Shown here piece after piece: positions 33,889-44,774 of a DNA stretch of 64,000 bases. A model generated the notes under the pieces. The model worked only from the letters and a program-made list of their open reading frames with translations, was not told the origin of the DNA and searched no databases. Numbering within the stretch: the first letter of the stretch is position 1; every line of letters starts with the position of its first letter. The stretch is taken from assembly GCA_019188255.1 (NCBI GenBank), contig JAETXT010000006.1, positions 1,364,001 to 1,428,000 of the forward strand, in the 5' to 3' direction. This stretch comes from Verticillium longisporum (taxonomy: Eukaryota > Ascomycota > Sordariomycetes > Glomerellales > Plectosphaerellaceae). A program made the translations under genes and the position numbers.

Positions 33889-35212
33889 TCAACCCTTAAC
33901 GACGAGGACCATCATCGTCTCCGGCGTGTACAGCTCAACGCCTTCTCTCCGAGGGCGCTGGCGTCTCATGAGGTGCACGTTCGGCATCATGCTTCAGACC
34001 TAGTCTCTCAGATCAGGTCCAGCGCTGATGCGAAGACAGTCGTCGACATCTTTCTGCGACTTGAGCTTCTCGTAACGGACATCATCAGCAAACTTGTACT
34101 AGGCGAGTCGTTTGCCCTGCTCGAGAAGGACGACCCTCAGCCTGGGCATTTTGAAGTCTTCTCGGTCCTGAAGAACTACACGTACGCCCGCGAAATGATG
34201 CACTGGCCTAGTATTTTGAGACGGGCCGTTGTCAGATTCATGACCAAGAAACCAGCGACACCGAATCATACAATGTGGATGACTAGGAAAGCGACCCAGA
34301 AGCGGTTCCAGCAAGCGGGTGACGAGTATGATTACATCTCGTGCATGCAAAGGGGCAGCTCCAAACTAAAGTTCGTTGTGGTCATCGGATTGTGAATACC
34401 TTCCTCTCAGGTGTGCACTCACTGATCGATCGCCAGAATGTCGGAGGACGAAATAAGAGGCTCGACAACAGCATTCGTCATTGCTGGCAGCGAAACAAGT
34501 AAGATAAGCCCCCTACTCCTTTCGATCCCTCATAAGTTGCGTGCAGTCGTTCCCTGACTCGTGACTGCAGCTGCGACGGCCATAGCTGCAACCATCTACC
34601 TGCTATGCAAGAATCCAGGGGTATACAGCGCCCTAACCCACTCGATACGCTCTGACTTTCCTCTGGAATCAGACATGACCATGCCCAGACTTGTCCAGCA
34701 CGAGCAGCTGAACAATGTTCTGCAAGAGGCGCTCCGGCTGTATCCCCCAGCGCCGGACAATCTCTTCCGACGAACCGACGACAACGCCAGTCTGGTGATG
34801 GGGAAGAGTTTGCCACCAGACACGAGCGTCACGATGAACGTATGGGCTGCCAATACCTCCGCCCTCAATTTCCATCGCCCGGATGAAATGCTGCCCGACA
34901 GATGGTCGAGTCCACGCCCAAAGGAGTTCGAAGGTGATGATAGGGGGGTTTTCAACCCTTTTGGAGTTGGTCCCAAAGACTGTTTGGGCAAAGGGTGAGT
35001 GAGATTGATGGCCCGCCGATTGGCGCGACCAAGAATGTCGACGCTGACACTACTGCAGACTGGCGTGGATGGAAATGCGCATCGTAGTGGCATACCTTGT
35101 GTGGCACTTTCAATTTGAGCTCACGCCCGAAAGCGAAGCTTGGATGGATGGCCAGAAGGTGTTCATGTTCTGGGAAAAGCCACCACTGAGGGTCAAAGTG
35201 ATGACGAGGTAG
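33889..35212 (+). pseudogene. Cytochrome P450, N-terminus missing
   Basis: Four exons read cleanly: 33889-34370, 34437-34498, 34571-34994 and 35059-35212 (373 residues; fungal P450s have about 500). The first begins in the C-helix region (NDEDHHRLRRVQLNAFSPRAL) and is preceded by a good acceptor (CCTAAC...CTGGCAG). An upstream exon with the membrane anchor should exist but is absent. Present motifs: AGSETTATA of the I-helix, built across an intron; EALRLYPP (ExxR); the PERF-like region PDEMLPDRW; and the heme loop FGVGPKDCLGKG with the axial Cys. No frameshift is needed. About 140 N-terminal residues are lost, exactly at the AT-rich border beside the recombinase. It cannot encode an anchored, functional enzyme. 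Confidence 0.88.
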
Positions 35213-36283
35213 GAAGAGGAGGACGTAGCTATATTTCCGTGACACACACAGAGAGAGAGAGAGACAAACTAGGCACTCAGTCCAAACAAGCTTCATTCCA
35301 CGAGTCATTTGAGCACTGCATCTTCAGTCTATGCATTATTGGGCCAGCATGCTTCGCTCGACCGTGACTGTGGCCTACCAGTCCCACGAAATAAGCCTTG
35401 TTGTCCAGAACAAGTGTCGGAGCCATGTACCCCGCCCGTGGTTTCATGCAAGGGGGTGGCTTGGCGATTCAGAGTCTTCATTGGTGGCAATTGGGAATAA
35501 CGTCCTTCTCAACGACACCACAAGACATCGTCTAGCGAATGGCAAATCCCCGGTGTTGCCACGCGGGGTACTGCAGTGTTGAAACATGGGGTGCGGCCTG
35601 CAATATCCAGTCTAGATGAAAGGCTGTGCCCGACACATGGAGTTATCGTGAGGTTATTGCCTGTGGCTGTGATTAAAGGACCATCTTCAGACCATAATTT
35701 GACGTTGCCGCCAACAGGCCGATCGATCTGCATGGCCGTCTGCATATGTAGTGCTACCTTCCTTGGGAGCCTCAATGCATGGGTTATTTTCCACAAATCG
35801 GATCGTGACATTTGGAGCACCTTAACCCTGATAAACTTGTCCAGCCATCACTAGTAATCATTTTTCCCCCTCCAAAAAGTAGCGGGCGACGGCCTTGTGT
35901 GCAGTGCAGTAGAAACATGGCCTCAACCGGTGAATCGTACCGAACAGGTTGCTAGTCTGTGACAACATCATTTGGAGGCGAAACAAGGGTCAGCTAGAGG
36001 CAGCCACGGCACAGCCATTCTATCTTGTCGCGACAGGACTGGTGGAAATCTTGGCCAACTTGATTTTCCCTGATTGCTTCCATGTCGAAGTTGAGAATAG
36101 TCATGTTGTGCTTCCGAACTTCTCTTTACGTCTCCGCCGGGCATCTGACTGGCTGAACAACGCAAGTATATAGTTTGAACGTCTCCGTGCCGAGTATCCA
36201 TGTTTCAAGCTTTTCGGACCCGATCCTGCAGTGAAACAACCAAGGACAAAGCAGTCTGAAGCCTCTCCCAAAACACCGGCAAA
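35213..36283. other. Intergenic, with (CA)n(GA)n microsatellite
   Basis: A CA then GA run lies at about 35241-35264, just after the P450 stop. Otherwise nothing is recognised up to the pectate lyase promoter. Confidence 0.45.
36167..36173 (+). promoter_or_regulatory. TATA box of the pectate lyase gene
   Basis: TATATAG, about 115 nt upstream of ATG 36284. Confidence 0.5.
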
Positions 36284-37584
36284 ATGCGCTCGACAATCAT
36301 CTTGGCCCTCATCCCCGCGGCCCTTGGCTGCTTGAATGCCAACACAAACAGTTGCGCCAGTTTCATCAAGTCAAACGCCGCCGCGGCCTCGGCCTTCTGT
36401 GCGACCTTCACGCAGAGCAAGGTCACGGCCACTTCGGCACTCCCGGCCTGGGCCACGCACTGCTCTCGGAAGCCTAGTCTTATCTCCGCCGAGTGCTCGT
36501 GCCACTACACGGCCGGCGGCGGCGGCGGCGGCCCGACCGCCACGGCCGTCCCGACCACCCCGACCACGACGCTGCGCACGAGCACCACGACCGCAGGTGG
36601 CGGTGGGGTTGTGACACCCCCGCAGGAGTGATCACGGCTTTGCCCCAGTCCACTGGTGCTGTCTCTTCCTCGGCAGCTATCACGGTAACCGCGTCTTTTG
36701 ACGGCGGCATGAAGAACTACGACCGCTCGCGTGAGTGATGACCCTCGTGAGCTAGCAAATTGAGGTAATTTGGTCCGCTAATCATCGTGTGAAAAGCCCG
36801 AGTTTGTGCCGACCAGAGCGAGACGGGCGAGAAAGATGCCATGTTTGTGCTCGAGGCTGGTGCTACGCTCTCGAACGTGATCATCGGTCCCAACCAGGCC
36901 GAGGGCGTGCACTGCAAGGGCCCTTGGTAAGTGACTATACCGCAACAATCCTCATCCGAAGTCCTCTTGGCTAACCTGCGCCTAGCACCTTGTGAGTCAC
37001 CTGAGACTCGCCCCTGAAAGCGTCCAGACTCTGTGAAAACTAACATGAGCAGGATCAACGTGTGGTGGCAGGATGTTTGCGAGGACGCCCTGTAAGCTGC
37101 CCGGCCCCCTTTTTTCTCCCTCATCCCCCTCCCTTCCCCCTTTTTCCTGCCGCGGTGGACATTGAGCTAATCTGAAATCTCTCGCAGGACGATCAAGCAG
37201 TCCAGCGGAACCTAATACGTAATTGGTGGCGGAGACTTCAAGGCAGCCGATAAGATCCTCCAGTTAAACGGGGTCAGAACGCTCGTCATCAAAAACTTCT
37301 ACGCCAGCGACTACGGAAAGGTCGTCCGAAGCTGTGGCAACTGCAGCAACAACGGTGGCGCTAGGCATGTGATTATGAACAACGTCATCGCCAAAGACGG
37401 CGGCGTTCTCTGCGGCATCAACACGAATTATGGTGACACTTGCACGATTAACAACAGTTGCCAAGACGGCAACAAGACGTGCGACAAGTACACCGGGAAC
37501 AACTCGGGCAAGGAGCCCAGCAAGATCGGGTCCGGCCCCGACAGCACCTATTGCAAGGTCAACGCCTTCTCGACCACGTGCTAG
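36284..37584 (+). pseudogene. Secreted pectate lyase, family PL3, with N-terminal Cys-rich module
   Basis: Exons 36284-36730, 36797-36926, 36986-36991 (only 6 nt), 37053-37091 and 37188-37584; about 339 codons. The signal peptide is MRSTIILALIPAALGCLNA. A short Cys-rich module ends in CSRKPSLISAECSC, then a Gly/Thr-rich linker. The PL3 domain follows: [78 protein letters not shown] and a Cys-rich end. PL3 enzymes cleave polygalacturonate of plant cell walls by beta-elimination. Two defects: one C is missing in the run 36617-36621 in the linker, and an in-frame TAA lies at 37213-37215, just before YVIGGG. The stop is not an indel artefact, so this allele is probably inactive. Confidence 0.82.
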
Positions 37585-40279
37585 GCCGAGTCCCCGAGGG
37601 TTCCAAGTCTGGAGTTGCCGGCATGGAAGGTGGGAGGGCGAGCGGTCGTGGCGGCTGGGGCTGGAACGGTGGGTTGATGGAGAGAGCCCGCTTGTGGGCT
37701 TTCTCTAGTCACTCTTGGCGCGAATAGTCGCCGAGGGATGCCGACTATTTTGCAGAAAGGGAACGTCGGGTTGCGGAGTTGAAGCTTAGCCGCCGACTTG
37801 CCATGTAACCTGCTTGGTAATTGCTCCACGTCGGATCGAGATTTGGTGTTGTGGGTGAGCAGGTGCGACTTTGACGGTTGCCACTAACGAATGCGAGACT
37901 TGAAATCGAAATGATGGAGAATGCATTAGCGCACATGTCACGTCGCCTTGTGCCGAGTCGTGTTTCTGTAGTCGGTCTTAGTTGAGTCGAGTTGCTTGAG
38001 TCGTGGCAACGTGTCAGAACACAGTAGTGTGGTCTGACATTGCCCTCCCGCTCTAGTGAACGCCGAGGATCGCGAGCTTGGCCTATCGTGGGGTGAGTAT
38101 TGAACCGGAGCCAGCGCATCCATCCTCGAGTCCATTTCACCGCAATTTGATGACCAGTTGTGAGTTGTCACATGCTCGGCCCCCGTACGGCGGGATCATC
38201 TCCTGGCTGCATTGGTTCACACTATGAGAAGATTACTTGCACACAATCTGTCCGACTGAAATGCCCGGCTCAGCCCTGTTGCTCTCTGATCTATACCCCA
38301 AGGTGGATAGCCTGGAAACTTGATGCGTGATCAGGTAACGTTGTAACATCGAAGAAGGGCCGCTCCACGCCCTCGTCGCAAGCCCCCTCCCCCCCACGTC
38401 GCACATGACGCAACGGTGGCCAAGGAGGTGGCTTGACGTAGGTGGCAAGGTGACGACAGCAAGGGGCACACATGCCTCGTGAACCAAACCCGTATAGGCA
38501 AAAGGCGTGTATCTGCCGCGTGCTTCTGGGTATGTGCAGAGGTCGGCCGCGGCACGCTAGGTGCCCTTGTCAAGAGGCTACCCCTAGACAAGTCTGCGGA
38601 CCATGGAGCAGCGCCCATTGTGTTCAGGTTTTGCTAGCCATATCCCCAGATTCTCGATCTTCCGAAGAGCCCAGTGCGCGGCCGGAAGCAGTTAGTAAAT
38701 CGTGGTGTCGCAGAAAAATGCCGTGCCACCGAGTGCCTCGTAAGGTGATGCGAAGCCTGAAAAATGAGCCTAACGGGGCCTAAGACCCCTAACTCACCCT
38801 CCTTACCCTACCTTCGGGCCAACGACGGGCGCTTTGCGACGCTACCAGACTCCCAGATTGCCGTGTGCATACCCGAAAGCCTGGTTTTGCGATGCGGAAC
38901 CAAGGCCGAACACCGAGATGAGAGATTCCTGGTGACATCTCATTCATCGACCATGTGGCCCCAGAGAGGGACATAAGGTTCGACGCTGCTTGCTGTAGCG
39001 CTGCCTAGTCCCATCAAACCTTTCCCACTGGAGAAATTGCCGAGGCAGGTCATGGCACTAACGGCCACACACAAGACAATGGCTTGGCAACTTGAAATGG
39101 CCCTATGATGGCAAAAGCACGGTAGCCTTTTGCACAAGGCGCCGTTGTGGTCTCGACTCTTCTCATGATCGGCTGGGGGGCCACAGCTCTTGAGGCTCGT
39201 GAGGGAGGCTAGCAAGCATCGACCGCCGGCCCTGGGTGCCCACTTCGGGAACGGGAATATGTGGCCTTCGGCCGGAGGCCCACATGGACGTCGTTGGGCA
39301 AGAAAGGGGCCGTGTTGCGAGCAAAGCGGATCTAGATCCGGTCAAGTGAGTGTAAATGGAACACTGGAACAGAACCCATCTCCTACCAGGGCCCCGGAAA
39401 CATCCACCCTCGTCTCCCCTCCACCGTCCACGGTTCATTGTCCGCTGGCCCCTCCCCTGCCCTGATCCGCCCCCGAAAGTGGCCAGGATGATGACGTAGC
39501 GCGGCAGAGGCGAAGAGGGTGCCAACGGCGGCAGGACGATCGAGAATGGCGAGAAAAGAACGCACGTCTGTGGCGGGAACCGTAGAGAACTGGAGATCCC
39601 TCAGCTGGAAGGGACACCCGAACTCTCTGCCGTGTCTCGGGTCTCAACGATGGGGTGCATTCCAGCTTCGGAGGCTTCACCGAAACTGGCCTCTCACCGA
39701 TGGGTTTAGGCGTTGACAGGCTTAAAGTTCTCCCTGGGCAGAATTTCTGCGGTCTGATTACTAAAGACTATTCACGATTCAGGACATCCCATTGGGACGG
39801 CTTGTGCTGATTATCCAGTCGGCCAAGCCCAACGAGGCGTAGCGGACCCTGGATTTCTGCCCTCGCGAACGCAATGCTACCCCCACTGTTTTCACTCCTT
39901 AAATCAAGGGTTCCTCACGCGTCTGGAGCTGATGAATGGAGAGAGGCCCGCCCCTGTCTGCGGTGTTGAACCAAAACGAGAAACGAGCCAGACCCGGATC
40001 GACGCTGACGCTGCTGGCATCTGTTCTTCTCTCTGCATGGTCTGCCGTCTCGCCTGGGGTCGTGACGTTTCCAACCCGTCATGTTTTCTTTCTGATACCT
40101 TAAAGTCGACAAGAACAACCGAAACGCTTCTCTACTTCCATTTGTTTGGCCTGTCAAATCTATATTCGCTTCCACTCCATATCCTTTCGGCTGCTTTCTC
40201 CACCCCACTCGTTCCACCTGTCCTGTCTGTCCCTCACTTACAAGAGATGGGGGCATGACTCTTGGCAGCTTTACGCGAC
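37585..40279. other. Long gene-free stretch before the SET gene
   Basis: Many short frames on both strands, none with a domain, clean start or splice structure. The final ~250 bases are pyrimidine-rich (CTTCTCTCTG, TTTCTTTCTG), as is usual upstream of fungal transcription starts. Confidence 0.45.
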
Positions 40280-42321
40280 ATGACAACGCCTGAACAATCG
40301 GATTCTCTGCGTGAGAGTCTGAGTCGAGTCATTATGGACCACCTGGCGGAACTTGACTGGGGCGCCATGGGCTTGCTGTCGAACCCTGTATTGAGAGTTG
40401 AGGCGTTTCTCCAGGACGGTGATGCTCTCCCAGCCACCAACCCTGGTCCGTCGAACATGAACCCCGTCGTTTCTGTGAGTCCATGGCTCCGAACTTCCGC
40501 GATGGCGGTAACACCACGCCGCCTGGACAAACCAGCCGAGCTGATGTTTCCTTCCTCTCAGAAAACGGTAGATCTGTCTGGGTACATGTCGCCGATGGTT
40601 CATACGCCCAGCTCACATGCAGCAACCATGATGTCGGAGCACGTTCCGTCACCGACATCCTTTAGCCACCACCCGCCAGATCACACCGCTCACATGGATC
40701 AAATGATTTTGCGACACAGGACATCTCCTCCCATTCCCGTCCCCGGTTCCGTTCCCCTCGATGACTACAGTGCGGCAGCCAACGAGTTCCGAAGAAAGGG
40801 AACCGGCGGGCTACGACTGGCGCGCCCAGCCGACGGACCTCCTGTGCAGCATGGTCCTGACAGCCAACGCCAGATGCAGATAGCCAACAACTTTCCCAAG
40901 CGAGCCAAGGTGCAATCTGATTCAGTCGTCTTTGTCCCGCAACAGTCCTCACTCGACAAGTTCGTCGTCAGCATATGGGATCAGATCCATGGCGGCATCA
41001 ACCTCGAACCCCAGAGCCTCCTCGAGCAATGGCAACTTACCGCCAGCGCCGCGACGGCAACCATTAACAACGGCGGCAGACCGCCGGGACCGGGCCAGCC
41101 AGACCTCGGCCTGCTCTCGCCACCCCTACAACTACAGACCCGTCCTTGGCGACGCTCGACACGGCCACCTTTAACCGCAGCAACCTGTTCTGCCGCAAGG
41201 TCACGCAGGCCAGCCGTGCGTGTCGCGCCATCGAGGTCATCGTCCAGGCCCGCTGGATCGAGCATTTTGATGCCCACGTCGAGGTTCTCGCCATCACAAG
41301 TCCAGCCCTTTCGCCGACGAAGCGCCGCAAGGCCGCTCTCCTCGAAGCCTGCGCCGATTTTGGCTGGTCCGAGAAGGAGCTCCGCAACAAGATGGCCATT
41401 TGGCGCGGCTACAAAGAGATCAAAGACGCCGGAGGCTGGGCGGCTCTCGTGTTCGCCGGCATGGGCCTCTACCGCTTTTGCAAATACCGCGTCGGCTTTA
41501 CGCCCGAGTCCATGGCCCGCTTGCGCGCCCTGCGACCGCGCATCGAAGTGGCCGCTGACACGCTGCACCCGACCTGGCGGCAGCTACTCATGATCGTGGG
41601 CGAGTCACCGCAGCGGAGGTTCTGCGGCCACCCGCACGACTGGGTGGTGCGCCAGGACGGCTCAGACCCAGTACCGTTGAGGAGCACATATCTCGAGCAC
41701 GACCCCTTTTTCAGCTTCGAGCACCTGGACGGCAGCGTCGTCGATGCCAATGCCTGGGGCCCCGAAGACGACCCGCGCTGGATCCCGCCCGTGAGCGCCG
41801 CGGCGTCGCTGACGGGCCAGCACGTCTGCCACTCGTGCGGTCAGGAGCAGAGCGAGGAGCCCAAGGTCAACTCGTGTTACTGTTTTCCGAGCCTCTTTGG
41901 CTCAGGCAGACGGAGTCCGTGTCCTGTACAGGTTTTCAGGACGACCGATGGGCGGAACAACGGGCTGCTAGCGCTGTGCGCCTTTGAGAGGGGGGCAGCC
42001 ATTGGCGAGTTCGTTGGTCTCGTGACCAAAGACCTTCAGAATCTCGATGTCATGGACAGTTCGACGGGCGTCAGAGGCTATCAGATATGGCAGGGACGGC
42101 AGGGCAACTATACGCGGTTTACGAACCACAGCTGCAAGGCCAACGCCCAGTTCCAGCACTTTGTCTGGATGAGCACGCAGAGGATTATACTCGTGAGCAA
42201 GGGGATCGAGGCTGGGCATGAGATTACGGTTGACTACTCGGGCAGCTACTGGAGAGGCCTCGACAAGGACTGCCTCTGTGGGGAGGCTTGCTGTCGATAT
42301 AAAAACAGTGGCCATGTTTGA
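40280..42321 (+). CDS. SET-domain protein (one frameshift in the disordered part)
   Basis: About 680 residues from ATG 40280 if one C is restored in the run 41123-41126. The N-terminal 280 residues are Pro/Ser-rich and mostly disordered. The middle is conserved (LFCRKVTQASRACRAIEVIVQARW, GWSEKELRNKMAIWRGYKEIKDAGGWAAL). The C-terminus holds the SET domain: GLLALCAFERGAAIGEFVG, TRFTNHSCKANAQFQHF (NHS), GHEITVDYSGSYW (Tyr of the DY motif), and the post-SET cysteines CLCGEACC. This fits a protein-lysine methyltransferase; histone or non-histone substrate is open. No intron was found. The family is widespread in Sordariomycetes as a single conserved gene, so I judge the frameshift to be an assembly error rather than decay. 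Confidence 0.8.
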
Positions 42322-42964
42322 TGAAGCATGCGTACACGCGCATTCACGCAGGTAAACCGGCTGTCCTTTCTTCTATTCCTCTTCCCCCTTCCTGGTCTCC
42401 CACATGTTCCCACGTGTTCTTCAACAGCGCATTTTTTTCTCTTCTGGAAAGGGGGTTTAGGCGAAGGCACATTCATGTTTCATCTTTTAATGTAGCGCTT
42501 TATTTGGGAGGATACAGGGCCGGAGAGGAAAGAGGAGACCATGATAATGATAGCGAAACGGCCTGTCTCCTTGAGTGGTCCACGGGGCATGAAGTCTGCC
42601 CCATGTCACAAAGTGTATTCCTATTTCGAAATGAAAGGAAAAGGCGGTGTTCTCGATCGGCATGGATGCTCACACATTCTTACAAACACAAACACACACA
42701 CACACACACACACATTCGCATACATCCTTTCCCACACATACACGCACACACGCGCGTGCAGGCTGCTATTAAAAGTAACATGTACCGCTTATCAGGAGTA
42801 CAAGGCCAAGAATAAAGAGTGAAATCCAGAACCCGCCACAGTTCGGGGGCGGAGCCCAACCAATTACACAAGGATCAAGGGGAAATCAAGCCTTCGCCCC
42901 CCCGTCCCCCTCCTCCTCCAGGACCCCCTCCTCCCTTATCCGTAAGTCCAGGCAGACGCGCTTC
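42322..42964. other. Convergent 3' region with (CA)n microsatellite
   Basis: A long CA run at about 42692-42714 and a C-rich tract at 42898-42935 lie between the convergent SET and permease genes. Nothing else is recognised. Confidence 0.6.
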
Positions 42965-44774
42965 TCAACACGCCTTCTTTGTCTCATCATCGAGCGTGGC
43001 TTCGGGTACATGGGTCGCGGCCACGCCTTCCGGCCCGCTCAGCGACTTACCCATGACCGCATTGGGTTCGTCGTCCGAGCCGTCCTGCGCGACAGGCGGG
43101 CCGGTGAAGTTCTTCCTAGCGTAGGCGAGATACCACACGGCACTGATGAGAGCAAAACCAGCAAAGACAACACTCGCGTAGTTCATGGACGAGGCCGTGA
43201 CGGGAATGGCGACGGGCATGGAGAAGATGACCACAGCAAAGACGATCCACAGCACGGATATGCCGTTGATCAAGTAGCCGAAGCGGCCGAGCGGGTAGGG
43301 CGAGCGGGCGACGACCTTGCGGCCGCGGATCATGTTGACGAGCACGGGAACACAGTACGACGTCGACAGACAGATGGTGGCGACGCCGGTGAACGAGTTG
43401 AAGGCGGCCGAGGAGCCGAAGAAGATGTGGCCCAGGATGCAGTCGACGACGGTGGTGAGGGCCAGGGCCCACTGCGGCACATCGAGCTTCTCGTTGACCT
43501 TCATCCAGTGGCGGGAGCCGGGGTTAGCGCCCACGCGTGCAAAGGCGTAGGGGCAGGGCGCGGCGGCAGTCAGGGCGCCCACGCCTGCGAAGAAGAGTAT
43601 GCCCAGGATGAGGAACAGGAGGCAAAAGCCACCCGCCTTGGAGCCTGTAACAGTGGTGAAGAGGAGACCAATGGGCTGGCCGTTGGCGACGCCAAGAAGC
43701 ATCTCAATGTCGGGCAGCACAAACAGCAGCGGCACAAGGTAGAAGATACCTGTGATACCCGCTGCAACGACAGACAAGACAATGGCCTTGGGCACCTGGC
43801 TCTCAGGGTGCTGGACCTCTTCGCACATGGCAGCGACCATGCCATAGCCTGTAAGGGTGTATGCAGCTAAGGGAAGATGTGTCAGTACGGACGGAGTCAG
43901 AAATGGACAATGGCCAGGGGTAGAGAGGGAGGGGGGTCGGTTGGAAGTTGCAGCGGGCCAAGCGGCTAAGTGGCCAAGCGGTCAAGGGAGGCTGCACAAA
44001 TATCCAAGGCGACCGGGACAAAGAAGAAGGGAGCACCAGACAAAAACACAAAAAGGAAGGTGGCCACATACGCTGGAGCAAGCCTACGAAAAAGGACCAT
44101 CCAGAGGGCCAGCCGCTGGCAGATGGATCGTAGTGAGTGAAGACAAAGTCGGCGGATCTGCGCTGATCTGCCGTCGCTAAGAGGGTGACCAGGATGATGA
44201 CCACGCTGGCGCCAGTCCAGTAAATGCAGACCTTGTTGATCAGGTCCAGATGCCTAGAGCCGAATGCATTGACCAGGGCGCAGACGAGCATGACCGCCCA
44301 GAAGGCGAGGACGGTTTGCCACTCGTTGGGCACGAAATCCTCATCAAAGATGGAGATGGCGCTGAGCACAAGCTGGGCGCCGGAAAAGTTGATCGACAGT
44401 GTGACGGTCCAATTGCCCACGAGAGTCAGCCATCCGTCGATGAAGCTGACGATTGGCGCCCACTCGGGGGTGCTCAGCATGGCCGACCAGTAGTAGACGC
44501 CGCCAGCGGTCGGGTAAACGGCGCAAATCTCGGCCAGGGACGCAGCAATGCAGCATGAGATGAGTGAGACGAGGACCCAACCCCAGAGCACGCTGACGGA
44601 CTGGCCGGTGGTGAGGGTGATGTACATGGTCGTTGACAGGCCAAAGGGCACCGCCATGATGGCGAAGGACATGCCCAGGATGCTCATCATGCTGAGGTTG
44701 CGCGGCAGCTCGCTGGTGTACCCCAGGCGCTGGAGAGCCTTTTCGGCGCTGGCGGCATTGCGATCGGGCTCCAT
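42965..44774 (-). CDS. Amino acid/choline/GABA-type permease (APC superfamily)
   Basis: Two exons, 44774-44072 and 43866-42965; 534 residues. The intron (205 nt, GTATGT...TTAG, phase 1) lies exactly where Q is followed by PAYTLTGYGMVAAMCEE. The N-terminus reads ALQRLGYTSELPRNLSMMSILGMSFAIMAVPFG, then EICAVYPTAGGVYYWSAML. This is the pattern of the Uga4/Hnm1 subgroup that imports GABA, choline or polyamine-like amines. About twelve hydrophobic segments are visible (for example FWAVMLVCALVNAFG, AIVLSVVAAGITGIFYLVPLLFVLP, GILFFAGVGALTAAAPCPYAFA). The C-terminus is polar (DDETKKAC). The frame is clean. The substrate cannot be read from sequence. It is convergent with the SET gene. Confidence 0.87.

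Noticed and set aside
43010..43870. Long plus-strand open frame of 286 codons
   Set aside because: It is the exact antisense of the APC permease gene, whose minus-strand reading has membrane helices, family motifs and a fitting intron.
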